From contig JAAVEW010000031.1 in the NCBI GenBank assembly GCA_014801075.1, forward strand, positions 62,001 through 126,000: a stretch of DNA of 64,000 nucleotides, written 5' to 3'. The stretch is from Barnesiella sp. Its GTDB lineage: Bacteria; Bacteroidota; Bacteroidia; Bacteroidales; Muribaculaceae. Of this stretch, positions 55,465 through 64,000 are shown in pieces (the stretch's first letter is position 1; the number at the start of each line of letters is the position of its first letter). The notes below the pieces were generated by a model. It saw only the letters and a program-made list of their open reading frames with translations, searched no databases and was not told the DNA's origin. The position numbers were made by a program, and so were the translations under genes.

Positions 55465-56385
55465 ATGAATGAGCATAGCCTGGTATCCATCTCTGACCTG
55501 AGCAAGGAGAAAATGCTTCATCTACTGGAGCAAGCGCGATATTTTGAAGAGCATCCCAATCACAAAATCCTGGACGGGAAAGTTGTGGGGACGCTTTTTT
55601 TTGAACCCTCCACTCGCACGCGACTTAGTTTTGAAACCGCAGTCAACCGTCTGGGTGGCAGAATCATAGGCTTCGCTGACGCCAACACCACGTCGTCGTC
55701 AAAGGGCGAAACGCTCAAGGACACGATAAAGATGGTATCGAACTACGTTGACCTCATCATCATGCGCCACTACCTCGAAGGAGCTGCGCGCTATGCCGCC
55801 GAGGTGACCGACGTGCCCGTAATCAACGCCGGCGACGGTGCCAACCAGCACCCGTCGCAGACCATGCTCGACCTCTACTCCATATACAAGACTCAGGGTA
55901 CGCTGCAGGGACTGACCATCACCCTCGTGGGCGACCTCAAATATGGCCGCACCGTCCACTCGCTCATCATGGCGATGAAATATTTCAACCCCACGTTCCG
56001 CTTCGTGGCCTGCGACGAGCTGCAGATGCCGAAGGAATATCTGAAATACTGCGACGAGCAGGGCATCGACTACACCATCCACACCGACTTCTCCCCCGAG
56101 GTAATCAACACCTCCGACATCATATACATGACCCGCGTGCAGCGCGAGCGTTTCACCGACCTCGCCGAGTATGAACGCGTCAAGGACCTCTACACCCTGC
56201 GCAACTCCATGCTCGACAACTCGCGCGACAACCTGCGCATACTCCACCCGCTGCCCCGCGTCAACGAGATTTCGCCCGACGTCGACGACAATCCCAAAGC
56301 CTACTACTTCAATCAGGCCCGCAACGGATTGTTCATGCGCCAGGCTCTCATCTGCGACGCCCTGCAGATTTCGCCCGAGAAGTAA
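55465..56385 (+). CDS. pyrB: Aspartate carbamoyltransferase catalytic subunit
   Basis: The product is 306 residues from the ATG at 55465 ([20 protein letters not shown]), the usual length. An in-frame ATG at 55339 would cover the promoter. Motifs: [16 protein letters not shown] (carbamoyl phosphate site), [19 protein letters not shown] and HPLPRVNEI. It makes carbamoyl aspartate in the committed step of pyrimidine synthesis. The regulatory subunit gene pyrI follows after 88 bases, so the enzyme is the E. coli-like allosteric type. Confidence 0.96.
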   Translation: MNEHSLVSISDLSKEKMLHLLEQARYFEEHPNHKILDGKVVGTLFFEPSTRTRLSFETAVNRLGGRIIGFADANTTSSSKGETLKDTIKMVSNYVDLIIMRHYLEGAARYAAEVTDVPVINAGDGANQHPSQTMLDLYSIYKTQGTLQGLTITLVGDLKYGRTVHSLIMAMKYFNPTFRFVACDELQMPKEYLKYCDEQGIDYTIHTDFSPEVINTSDIIYMTRVQRERFTDLAEYERVKDLYTLRNSMLDNSRDNLRILHPLPRVNEISPDVDDNPKAYYFNQARNGLFMRQALICDALQISPEK

Positions 56386-56473
56386 ACATCCCCGGAGCAC
56401 GGGCCCGGCATCCCGTCAAAGGCCCGCAAGTAACAACGAAAGTCACAACGATTAAAGGTTAAAATCCGACATA

Positions 56474-56935
56474 ATGACAACCAACAAGACATCGCTCGCA
56501 GTAGCAGCCCTGCGCAACGGCACTGTAGTGGACCACATTCCGGCCGACCAACTCTTCAAGTGCGTCAAGATACTGGGTGTGGAAAGCCTCTCCAATCAGC
56601 TCACCATCGGCAACAACCTTCACAGCCACAAGCTCGGCGCCAAAGGTATCATAAAGATTGCCGACGTCACTTTCCCCGAGAAGGTGCTCAACCGCGTGGC
56701 GCTCGTGGCCCCCACAGCCGTGGTCAATATCATACGCGACTATCAGGTGGTGGAGAAACGCCCCGTGGTGCTTCCCGAAACCGTAGTGGGCATAGTGCGC
56801 TGCTCCAACCCCAAGTGTATCACCAACAACGAGCCTATGGTGACCCGCTTCGAGGTAATCGACGCCGACAAGCGCGTGATACGCTGCCACTACTGCAACC
56901 ACGCCACCACCGGCGAGAAAGCCGACATCATCTAA
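56474..56935 (+). CDS. pyrI: Aspartate carbamoyltransferase regulatory subunit
   Basis: The product is 153 residues. The allosteric domain has AVAALRNGTVVDHIPADQLF and the SNQLTIGNNLHSHKLGAKGI segment. The zinc domain has four Cys in C-x4-C and C-x2-C pairs (RCSNPKCITN and IRCHYCNHA). It binds CTP and ATP and couples the catalytic trimers of PyrB. It lies directly downstream of pyrB. Confidence 0.96.
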   Translation: MTTNKTSLAVAALRNGTVVDHIPADQLFKCVKILGVESLSNQLTIGNNLHSHKLGAKGIIKIADVTFPEKVLNRVALVAPTAVVNIIRDYQVVEKRPVVLPETVVGIVRCSNPKCITNNEPMVTRFEVIDADKRVIRCHYCNHATTGEKADII

Positions 56936-57052
56936 GGATATATCACTGACTACAAGACCGATATACCCCCGACTGACAGACATTCGACTGATAGACATTC
57001 AGCTGATATACACCGAAAAGTAAACTACCGATAACACCTCACGCAAGGATAT

Positions 57053-57622
57053 ATGGCAGAAAAACAGAATTGGAAACCCGGAACGATGATTTACCCCCTG
57101 CCGGCGGTAATAGTGACCTGCGGCCGTGACATCGAGCACTCCAACATGCTCACAGTAGCGTGGACGGGAACCATCTGCACCAATCCGGCTATGTGCTACA
57201 TATCGGTGCGCCCCGAGCGCCACAGCTATCCGATGATAAAGGAGACGATGCAGTTTACCATCAACCTCACCACCGAGGCCATGGCCCGCGCCACCGACTG
57301 GGTGGGCGTGAAGTCGGGCCGCGACTTCGACAAGTGGAAGGAAACGGGACTGACCCCGGTCAAGGGCGTGGCGGTAAGCTGCCCCTATATCGAGGAGTCA
57401 CCTCTCAGCATCGAGTGCCGCATAAAGACAGTGATGCCGCTCGGCAGTCATGACATGTTCATAGCCGAGGTGGTCAATGTCATAGCCGACGGGAAATACA
57501 TCGACCCGACGACCGGAGCCTTTGACCTCGGCAGTGCCGGACTCATCAACTACTCCCACGGTAATTATTACCGTCAGGGAGAGCAGATAGGACGCTTCGG
57601 CTGGACGGTAAAGAAGAAGTAA
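57053..57622 (+). CDS. Flavin reductase family protein (FMN-binding split barrel)
   Basis: The product is 189 residues. It has a flavin-binding split barrel with WTGTICTNPAMCYISVRPER and HSYPMIKETMQFTINLTTEA. The end NYSHGNYYRQGEQIGRFGWT is typical of the Bacteroidales flavin reductase (FlaRed) family. It probably reduces FMN with NAD(P)H or carries FMN as an electron shuttle. The partner oxygenase or oxidoreductase is not visible nearby. It lies between pyrI and glyA on the same strand. Confidence 0.85.
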   Translation: MAEKQNWKPGTMIYPLPAVIVTCGRDIEHSNMLTVAWTGTICTNPAMCYISVRPERHSYPMIKETMQFTINLTTEAMARATDWVGVKSGRDFDKWKETGLTPVKGVAVSCPYIEESPLSIECRIKTVMPLGSHDMFIAEVVNVIADGKYIDPTTGAFDLGSAGLINYSHGNYYRQGEQIGRFGWTVKKK

Positions 57623-57724
57623 TCACTGATTGACAACCACATAACCAATCAGTTATCAAATAAACAGGTACATCAAGAATCAGGTACAGTAAAAAAGAAA
57701 TCTCAACAAACTCTAAAAATAAAT

Positions 57725-59005
57725 ATGGAAAGAGACAATGCTATTTTCGACATCATCGCCCGCGAGCATGACCGTCAAAAGAAAGGTATCGAACTTATCG
57801 CTTCGGAAAACTTCGTCAGCGACCAGGTAATGCAGGCTATGGGTTCCTGCCTCACCAACAAATACGCTGAAGGCTATCCCGGCCACCGCTACTACGGCGG
57901 CTGCCAGGTAGTGGACGAGGCAGAGCAGCTGGCTATCGACCGCGTTAAAGAAATCTTCGGCGCAGAGTATGCCAACGTGCAGCCCCACTCAGGCGCGCAG
58001 GCCAACATGGCAGTGTTCATGTCGGTGCTCCGTCCCGGCGACAAGTTCCTCGGCCTCAACCTCGCTCACGGCGGTCACCTGTCACACGGTAGCCCCGTCA
58101 ACTTCTCAGGCCTTATGTTCCAGGCTCTTGAGTACAACGTGAAGGAGGATACCGGTCTTATCGACTACGACCAGATGGAGGAAGTGGCACGCCGCGAACG
58201 TCCCCGCCTCATCGTGGGTGGCGCCAGCGCTTACTCACGCGAATGGGACTACGCCCGCATGCGTCGTCTCGCCGACGAAATCGGTGCTATCCTCATGATT
58301 GACATGGCCCACCCCGCCGGTCTCATCGCAGCAGGCTTGCTCGACAACCCCGTGAAATATGCCCACATCGTGACCTCTACCACCCACAAGACACTCCGTG
58401 GTCCGCGCGGCGGTATCATCCTCATCGGCGAGGACTTCGAGAATCCCTGGGGCAAGACTACACCCAAGGGCGTTGTTCGCAAAATGTCGTCGCTCATCGA
58501 CTCAGCCGTGTTCCCCGGCGTGCAGGGCGGTCCGCTCGAACATGTCGTTGCAGCCAAGGCCGTTGCGTTTGGCGAAGCTCTCCAGCCCTCATACAAGGAA
58601 TATCAGGCTCAGGTGAAGAAGAATGCCGCTGTCATGGCACAGGCACTCGTCGACAAGGGCTACAAAATCATCTCCGGCGGTACCGACAACCACTGCATGC
58701 TCGTTGACCTCCGCACCAAATTCCCCGACCTCACCGGTAAAGTGGCTGAGAAAGTGCTCGTTGACGCCGACATCACAGCCAACAAGAACATGGTGCCCTT
58801 CGACAGCCGCTCACCCTTCCAGACTTCGGGTATCCGTCTCGGCACAGCAGCCATCACTACCCGCGGCGCCAAGGAGGACCTCATGGGCGACATCGTGGAA
58901 ATGATCGACACCGTTCTCTCTAACCCCAAGGATGAAAAGGTAATCGCTTCAGTGCGCGAGAAAGTGAACTCGACCATGAAGGACTACCCCATGTTCGCTT
59001 ACTAA
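57725..59005 (+). CDS. glyA: Serine hydroxymethyltransferase
   Basis: The product is 426 residues. Motifs in order: [53 protein letters not shown], the PLP lysine in [16 protein letters not shown] (near residue 226) and [16 protein letters not shown]. It transfers a one-carbon unit from serine to tetrahydrofolate, giving glycine, and feeds the metF step. It has its own terminator downstream. Confidence 0.97.
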   Translation: MERDNAIFDIIAREHDRQKKGIELIASENFVSDQVMQAMGSCLTNKYAEGYPGHRYYGGCQVVDEAEQLAIDRVKEIFGAEYANVQPHSGAQANMAVFMSVLRPGDKFLGLNLAHGGHLSHGSPVNFSGLMFQALEYNVKEDTGLIDYDQMEEVARRERPRLIVGGASAYSREWDYARMRRLADEIGAILMIDMAHPAGLIAAGLLDNPVKYAHIVTSTTHKTLRGPRGGIILIGEDFENPWGKTTPKGVVRKMSSLIDSAVFPGVQGGPLEHVVAAKAVAFGEALQPSYKEYQAQVKKNAAVMAQALVDKGYKIISGGTDNHCMLVDLRTKFPDLTGKVAEKVLVDADITANKNMVPFDSRSPFQTSGIRLGTAAITTRGAKEDLMGDIVEMIDTVLSNPKDEKVIASVREKVNSTMKDYPMFAY

Positions 59006-59029
59006 TCGATAACCGACAACAACTTATTG

Positions 59030-59069
59030 CATGAGGCCGTGCCGGTGAACTATGCGGCACAGCCTCATG
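59030..59069 (+). terminator. Intrinsic terminator of glyA
   Basis: CATGAGGC-GTGCCG and CGGCAC-GCCTCATG pair with one bulge on each side of a short loop, followed by TTTCTTTTACC, 25 bases after the stop. Confidence 0.8.
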
Positions 59070-59151
59070 TTTCTTTTACCACACAACGCAGCTGCGGGTC
59101 ACGACCGCCGACAGCTGCAAAATATCAACCTCTCTTTTTACAGCTACCCGT

Positions 59152-59868
59152 ATGATTGCGTTATACTATCTATATTTTTTCCTCATTGCACTGCCGCTGC
59201 TGTTAGTGCTGACGTTTCTTACGTGCGTGACCGTCATAGCTGGCACCACCTTGGGCAACGGTTCATGGTGGGGTTACTATCCCGCGATGATATGGGCCCG
59301 GTTGTTCTGCATCCTCTCGCTTGTGAGAGTGACAGTCAAAGGGAGGGAAAATATTGACAAGCATACGTCATACGTGTTCGTAGCCAACCATCAGGGAGCC
59401 TACGACATCTTCTCGATATACGGCTATCTGGGGCATAATTTCAAGTGGATGATGAAGAAGAGTCTGCGCAAAATCATGCTCGTCGGCTACACATGCCAGC
59501 GCTGCGGCCATATCTTCGTTGACCGCAGTTCCCCCTCGGCCGTGCGCCGCACTATCGAGACTGCCGAAATGCGTCTGCGCGACGGCATGTCGCTCGTGGT
59601 ATTTCCCGAGGGAGCTCGCACTTTTACCGGCAAGATGGGCCCGTTCAAGAAAGGCGCCTATCAGCTCGCGCTGGAGTTTCACCTGCCGCTCGTGCCCGTC
59701 ACTATCGACGGCTCGTTCAAGGTGATGCCCCGCACGACCATGCTCCCGCGTCCCGGCCATATTATCCTCACTATCCACAAGCCTATCGCTCCCCCCGCCA
59801 GTGAGGCTGACCGCACCGAGGTGATAGAGCAGACACGCCGCGCCATCGAGTCGGCCCTCCCAGCATAG
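59152..59868 (+). CDS. plsC: 1-acyl-sn-glycerol-3-phosphate acyltransferase
   Basis: The product is 238 residues. One or two N-terminal hydrophobic segments (ALYYLYFFLIALPLLLVLTF) anchor it in the membrane. The catalytic motif is NHQGAYD (H-x4-D), near residue 80, and the glycerol-phosphate site is FPEGART (near 150). IFVDRSSP and PVTIDGSFKVMP complete the family blocks. It acylates lysophosphatidic acid to phosphatidic acid in phospholipid synthesis. It has no close co-transcribed neighbour. Confidence 0.92.
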   Translation: MIALYYLYFFLIALPLLLVLTFLTCVTVIAGTTLGNGSWWGYYPAMIWARLFCILSLVRVTVKGRENIDKHTSYVFVANHQGAYDIFSIYGYLGHNFKWMMKKSLRKIMLVGYTCQRCGHIFVDRSSPSAVRRTIETAEMRLRDGMSLVVFPEGARTFTGKMGPFKKGAYQLALEFHLPLVPVTIDGSFKVMPRTTMLPRPGHIILTIHKPIAPPASEADRTEVIEQTRRAIESALPA

Positions 59869-59953
59869 CCGGTCATCCCGATATTTCTTAACTATTTATT
59901 AACTCCGTGGAACGGGGTCTTAACCCGAACTTATTTTCCGCACTGATTGTTAT

Positions 59954-60014
59954 ACATGACAGAATGAAAAATTTTGTCATGTGTCTTGCCATTTTGTCAC
60001 CTCAGGCTGTCATA
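59954..60014 (+). promoter_or_regulatory. Cluster of TGTCA/TGACA half-sites upstream of the groESL promoter
   Basis: ACATGAC at 59954-59960 and GTCATGT at 59976-59982 form a perfect 7-bp inverted repeat. Further TTGTCA at 59994 and TGTCAT at 60009 follow, ending just before the -24 element at 60023. This position and symmetry fit an activator (enhancer-binding protein) site. Confidence 0.5.
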
Positions 60015-60022
60015 AATGAGTT

Positions 60023-60038
60023 TGGCACGCAATATGCA
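60023..60038 (+). promoter_or_regulatory. Sigma-54 type -24/-12 promoter of groESL
   Basis: TGGCACGCAATATGCA keeps TGGCACG and has TGCA with exact GG-GC spacing (one mismatch to TTGC). It lies 76 bases before the groES ATG. No CIRCE element is visible. Confidence 0.65.
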
Positions 60039-60112
60039 TGTAAGGAATATGTGGCACAACCTATGTCACCACTTAAGAGAAAATTGATAAACAACTAAAA
60101 ATATAAGTAATC

Positions 60113-60385
60113 ATGAAGATTAAACCCTTAGCCGACCGCGTTCTCGTGAATCCCTGCGCGGCAGAAGAAGTAACCGTATCGGGCATCATCATTCCCGACT
60201 CGGCAAAAGAGAAACCCCTCAAAGGCACAGTGCTTGCCACAGGCAACGGTACCAAAGATGAGGAAATGGTAGTGAAGGAAGGCGATACAGTGCTCTACGG
60301 CAAGTATGCCGGCACCGAGATTGAGGTTGAAGGCAACAAATACCTCATCATGCGCCAGAGCGACATCCTCGCCGTCTGCGAATAA
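60113..60385 (+). CDS. groES: Co-chaperonin GroES
   Basis: The product is 90 residues. Opening [20 protein letters not shown], the mobile loop [16 protein letters not shown], and [13 protein letters not shown]. GroES caps the GroEL cavity. Distance to groEL is 53 bases, so groES-groEL is one transcript with the promoter upstream of groES. Confidence 0.96.
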   Translation: MKIKPLADRVLVNPCAAEEVTVSGIIIPDSAKEKPLKGTVLATGNGTKDEEMVVKEGDTVLYGKYAGTEIEVEGNKYLIMRQSDILAVCE

Positions 60386-60417
60386 TCTTTCCGCCACGGC
60401 AACAATCAATTAAGTAA

Positions 60418-62076
<1,659 letters not shown>

Positions 62077-62089
62077 TAGTATCATCTCC

Positions 62090-62130
62090 GGTATAGGGTC
62101 ATTCCCCCGAAAGGGATAAGACCCTATACC
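62090..62130 (+). terminator. First hairpin after groEL
   Basis: GGTATAGGGTC pairs perfectly with GACCCTATACC around a 19-base loop. No T-run follows, so it may protect the transcript end. Confidence 0.55.
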
Positions 62131-62155
62131 CCCGGACAGAATACAGCAAAATAAG

Positions 62156-62190
62156 GAAAAGCGACGTGAACCCCACGCCGCTTTTCTTTT
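62156..62190 (+). terminator. Intrinsic terminator of groESL
   Basis: GAAAAGCG-CGTG and CACG-CGCTTTTC pair with one interior mismatch around a 5-base loop, followed by TTTTTATATT. Confidence 0.8.
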
Positions 62191-62207
62191 TATATTACTG
62201 AGTGCAG

Positions 62208-62672
62208 TTACTGCCGAACTATAATCTTCTCCTTTGACACAGACCCATCAGAATGAACAGACACTCTGATATATACCCCCGGCCCGGGATTTTCAACTTT
62301 AGTTCCGAGGAGCGAGAAGATTTCAACATCAATCACATCTTCTCCACCCATCATATTGTCGACTCCGGTAGTTATAACTCGAATGTTCTTATTTTCATCA
62401 ATCCAATTGGCCTTACGCGCCATACAGTTGTATAGATTTATTTCGTTGAGAACGGAAATATAAGATTTTTTATTGGGCCAACGTTTGGTATCTGCCTTGT
62501 CGGCTTCAGAACACTTGCCGGCGTAGTCAATAAGGAAATTTTTTAAACCTTCCATTTTTGACGGATAGAACTCATCCCATACTTTAGTAAATGTTTCGGC
62601 AAAAGCTAAGGTATGGAATATCTCGGGTAGAATTTTCCACTCGCTGAATGAAGGGAGCCTGTTCATGGGCAC
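62208..62672 (-). pseudogene. C-terminal remnant of a secreted CotH-kinase-like protein with a sorting-domain-like tail
   Basis: The frame is open for 154 codons but begins with a GTG/ATG pair (ATG at 62666) just after an in-frame stop at 62687. It has no signal peptide. Segments such as KNFLIDYAGKCSEADKADTK and CMARKANWIDENKNI resemble the last part of CotH-kinase-family proteins. The last 45 residues (VEIFSLLGTKVENPGPGVYI and onward) resemble a C-terminal sorting or beta-sandwich tail of type-IX-secreted proteins. The N-terminal part is missing, and phage-like genes start about 100 bases beyond. It is likely a gene cut by a mobile element. Homology here is by eye only. Confidence 0.45.
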
Positions 62673-62675
62673 TGT

Positions 62676-62710
62676 AAATCCCCTTTAACTCATTGAGTTT
62701 CAGGGGATTT
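62676..62710. terminator. Long hairpin at the boundary with prophage-like genes
   Basis: AAATCCCCT and AGGGGATTT form the outer stem, with an inner AACTC/GAGTT stem. TTCTTTTTT follows on the plus strand. It is a good terminator shape and sits where the broken gene and the phage-like genes meet. Confidence 0.65.
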
Positions 62711-62719
62711 TCTTTTTTC

Positions 62720-62741
62720 ACAAAGCACATACAAAGCACAT
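62720..62741. repeat. Perfect 11-bp tandem repeat at the prophage boundary
   Basis: ACAAAGCACAT occurs twice in a row (62720-62730 and 62731-62741). It lies right beside the boundary hairpin and 28 bases from the end of the phage-like lipoprotein gene. It could be a recombinase binding or attachment site. Confidence 0.45.
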
Positions 62742-62768
62742 TTCAAAACACTATATGAAACAAAATGG

Positions 62769-63314
62769 TTAGTATTTACGGCGCAGATACAGGAAAAGTA
62801 CCCATAAAAGTGCGGCGATACATACACCCAGCCCCAAACGCGCTAAGGCTATTTCGTACCACTTCTGCGACGGCGCTTTTTCCTCGGTGAGGTTTTCATG
62901 CTCGTCTTGATTGGAGTTGATGCCGTTTGCCTGTTCATTATGGGTGGTAGCGTCCTCGGCTTCCTGACTAACGCCATTTTCCTGCAGCACGCTTCCTTTG
63001 TGCTGCCCTCTCATATTCTTTACGCCCTCTAAGGTAACATTGCCGTCGGGTGCGATATTGATTTTACCGCCGCCCTCGACAAACTCGATTACGTTGTTAC
63101 CCTCGAAAGCGGCGGCCGTCTTGGTTGTGTCGATGGCAGCTTCACTACGGACACGGCTGCTTATTTCGGTTCTTGTTGTGTCGGTGTAGGTCTGTGCGCT
63201 ACTACGTTCAATAGCCGCAGTTGTTTTGCTCGACCGGCATGACGGCATACTCAATGTGAGTATTACCGCCATAGAAGCCGATAGCGACCTTGTGATAAAT
63301 TTATTAGTTGTCAT
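62769..63314 (-). CDS. Lipoprotein with C-terminal membrane helix, candidate unimolecular spanin
   Basis: The product is 181 residues. The N-terminal signal (SLSASMAVILTLSMPSC) ends in a lipobox-like Ser-Met-Pro-Ser-Cys with Cys26 as the likely lipidated residue. The middle (residues 30-150) is polar and rich in Asn, Gln, Glu and Thr. A single membrane helix near the C-terminus (LGLGVCIAALLWVLFLYLRR) is followed by a short basic end. Outer-membrane lipoprotein plus inner-membrane C-terminal helix is the layout of u-spanins, which fuse the two membranes at phage lysis. It overlaps the holin gene by 11 bases. No sequence match to a known spanin is claimed. Confidence 0.6.
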   Translation of the reverse strand: MTTNKFITRSLSASMAVILTLSMPSCRSSKTTAAIERSSAQTYTDTTRTEISSRVRSEAAIDTTKTAAAFEGNNVIEFVEGGGKINIAPDGNVTLEGVKNMRGQHKGSVLQENGVSQEAEDATTHNEQANGINSNQDEHENLTEEKAPSQKWYEIALARLGLGVCIAALLWVLFLYLRRKY

Positions 63315-63810
63315 AAGACGTACGCTCTATTATATTAATTCTCTTTTCCTCGTTACTCTCGCCGTCGTCAGTATCGCGGGTCAAAATCAGTGTTAACTGC
63401 TCAATAATTTTTCGGGTGTTCTTTTCCTTTGTACACGCTACGATGTCACGTGCGAGTTGCGGCAGTTCTGCTGTATGGCTCTTACGGCGTTTAGCATGTT
63501 CAAACATTGACTTAGCTTCAGTAAAGATAAGACCCGCGCCGAATAAAATAACTATAAATGGCATCGGGTAAATGTCGAAAAAGAAGCCGAGACAATCGAT
63601 AAGGAAACCGATAAGTAAGGCCCGGAAATATTCACTGATTTTAGATATTGTCACACGCAGCTTGTGGCTATGAATACGTTGACCGGTTTTCTTCGCGGTG
63701 TGAACGCCATCCCAAAGGTCTACGAGGATTGCGGTAACTACTAAGATGCAAACGATAAAAAAGAGGCCCGTGAAGAGAGCTAATTTCTCCGATGATAGAA
63801 TTGTGTTCAT
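63304..63810 (-). CDS. Phage holin family protein
   Basis: The product is 168 residues. Three membrane segments lie near residues 11-30 (FTGLFFIVCILVVTAILVDL), 63-80 and 82-98 (PFIVILFGAGLIFTEA). DLWDGVHTAKKTGQRIHSHK followed by KISEYFRALLIGF fits the Phage_holin_4 pattern. The C-terminal 60 residues are charged. Holins form the lesion in the inner membrane that starts lysis. The start of the downstream lipoprotein lies inside its 3' end. No endolysin is in the visible part. Confidence 0.75.
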   Translation of the reverse strand: MNTILSSEKLALFTGLFFIVCILVVTAILVDLWDGVHTAKKTGQRIHSHKLRVTISKISEYFRALLIGFLIDCLGFFFDIYPMPFIVILFGAGLIFTEAKSMFEHAKRRKSHTAELPQLARDIVACTKEKNTRKIIEQLTLILTRDTDDGESNEEKRINIIERTSYDN

Positions 63811-63834
63811 AATCTATATTTGTTTAATGATTGG

Positions 63835-64000
63835 TTATCCGAAATAATGGTCGGCCTCGGCGGCTCTACGTTTCACGAGACCCGGCATTCGTTTGAGTAC
63901 ACCGTTTTGCCGTGCGTTTACACGCTTCATAAACTCATCGCGTATTGAGGGGTCGTCAGGGTTGGCCCTTACCTTGCGCAGTAAAGTCGGTGCTTTGGCC
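63835..64000 (-). CDS. Hypothetical phage-type protein, 5' part outside the window
   Basis: The minus-strand frame is open from the window edge to a TAA at 63835-63837, giving about 54 C-terminal residues. These are basic and hydrophilic (RQNGVLKRMPGLVKRRAAEA, ending DHYFG). There is no recognised domain. The stop lies 24 bases before the holin start, so it is probably in the same operon as the lysis genes. Confidence 0.55.
   Translation of the reverse strand, partial: AKAPTLLRKVRANPDDPSIRDEFMKRVNARQNGVLKRMPGLVKRRAAEADHYFG

Noticed and set aside
60001..60112. CIRCE or HrcA operator at groESL
   Set aside because: The TTAGCACTC-N9-GAGTGCTAA pattern is absent from the groES upstream region.

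Overview
The window looks like chromosomal DNA of a member of the Bacteroidales. Coding DNA is moderately GC-rich, and several gene families are typical of the phylum: a DUF5606 protein, a permease fused to a heavy-metal domain, an AmgK/MurU pair, an EF-G paralogue with a degenerate GTPase site, and a RelA with a broken hydrolase site. Many promoters fit the Bacteroidetes -7 element TAnnTTTG, and starts generally lack a Shine-Dalgarno sequence. A Muribaculaceae-like gut species is my best guess. That is inference from gene content; I see no rRNA or tRNA gene in the window.

Layout. 0-6 kb (minus strand): SPFH/NfeD membrane pair, a periplasmic TPR protein, gyrA. 6-11 kb (plus): clpC and htpG. 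11-24 kb (mostly minus): an outer-membrane barrel, ftsH, rsfS, an FtsX/LolE-type permease, an aminotransferase, a methyltransferase, pgk, pyrF and prfA, with a Yip1 protein and smpB on the plus strand. 24-28 kb: an AmgK-like kinase fused to a RapZ C-terminal domain, a MurU-like uridylyltransferase, a metal-efflux permease and a DUF5606 protein. 28-38 kb: lptB and udk, mlaE-mlaF-glycosyltransferase, an aldo/keto reductase, the EF-G paralogue and a low-GC serpin lipoprotein. 38-53 kb: lon, a CPBP protease, a tRNA methyltransferase, engB, relA, a lipoprotein, metF, holB, an AddB-like nuclease and hemW. 53-62 kb: a pseudophosphatase-ADP-ribosylglycohydrolase fusion, pyrB-pyrI, a flavin reductase, glyA, plsC and groES-groEL. 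62-64 kb: a broken CotH-like gene, then prophage-type genes (lipoprotein with a C-terminal membrane helix, holin, partial ORF) that continue past the window.

Themes. Protein quality control is strongly represented (clpC, htpG, ftsH, smpB, lon, groESL). Three of these loci (clpC, lon, groESL) carry a near-perfect sigma-54 type -24/-12 element at almost the same distance from the start codon, which suggests a shared RpoN-driven stress regulon. A second theme is envelope supply and recycling (amgK-rapZ, murU, lptB, mlaEF, barrel protein). A third is adaptation to starvation (RelA without hydrolase residues, EF-G paralogue lacking the catalytic His). The most unusual single genes are the Cys-to-Ser phosphatase/ADP-ribosylglycohydrolase fusion and the candidate u-spanin next to the holin.
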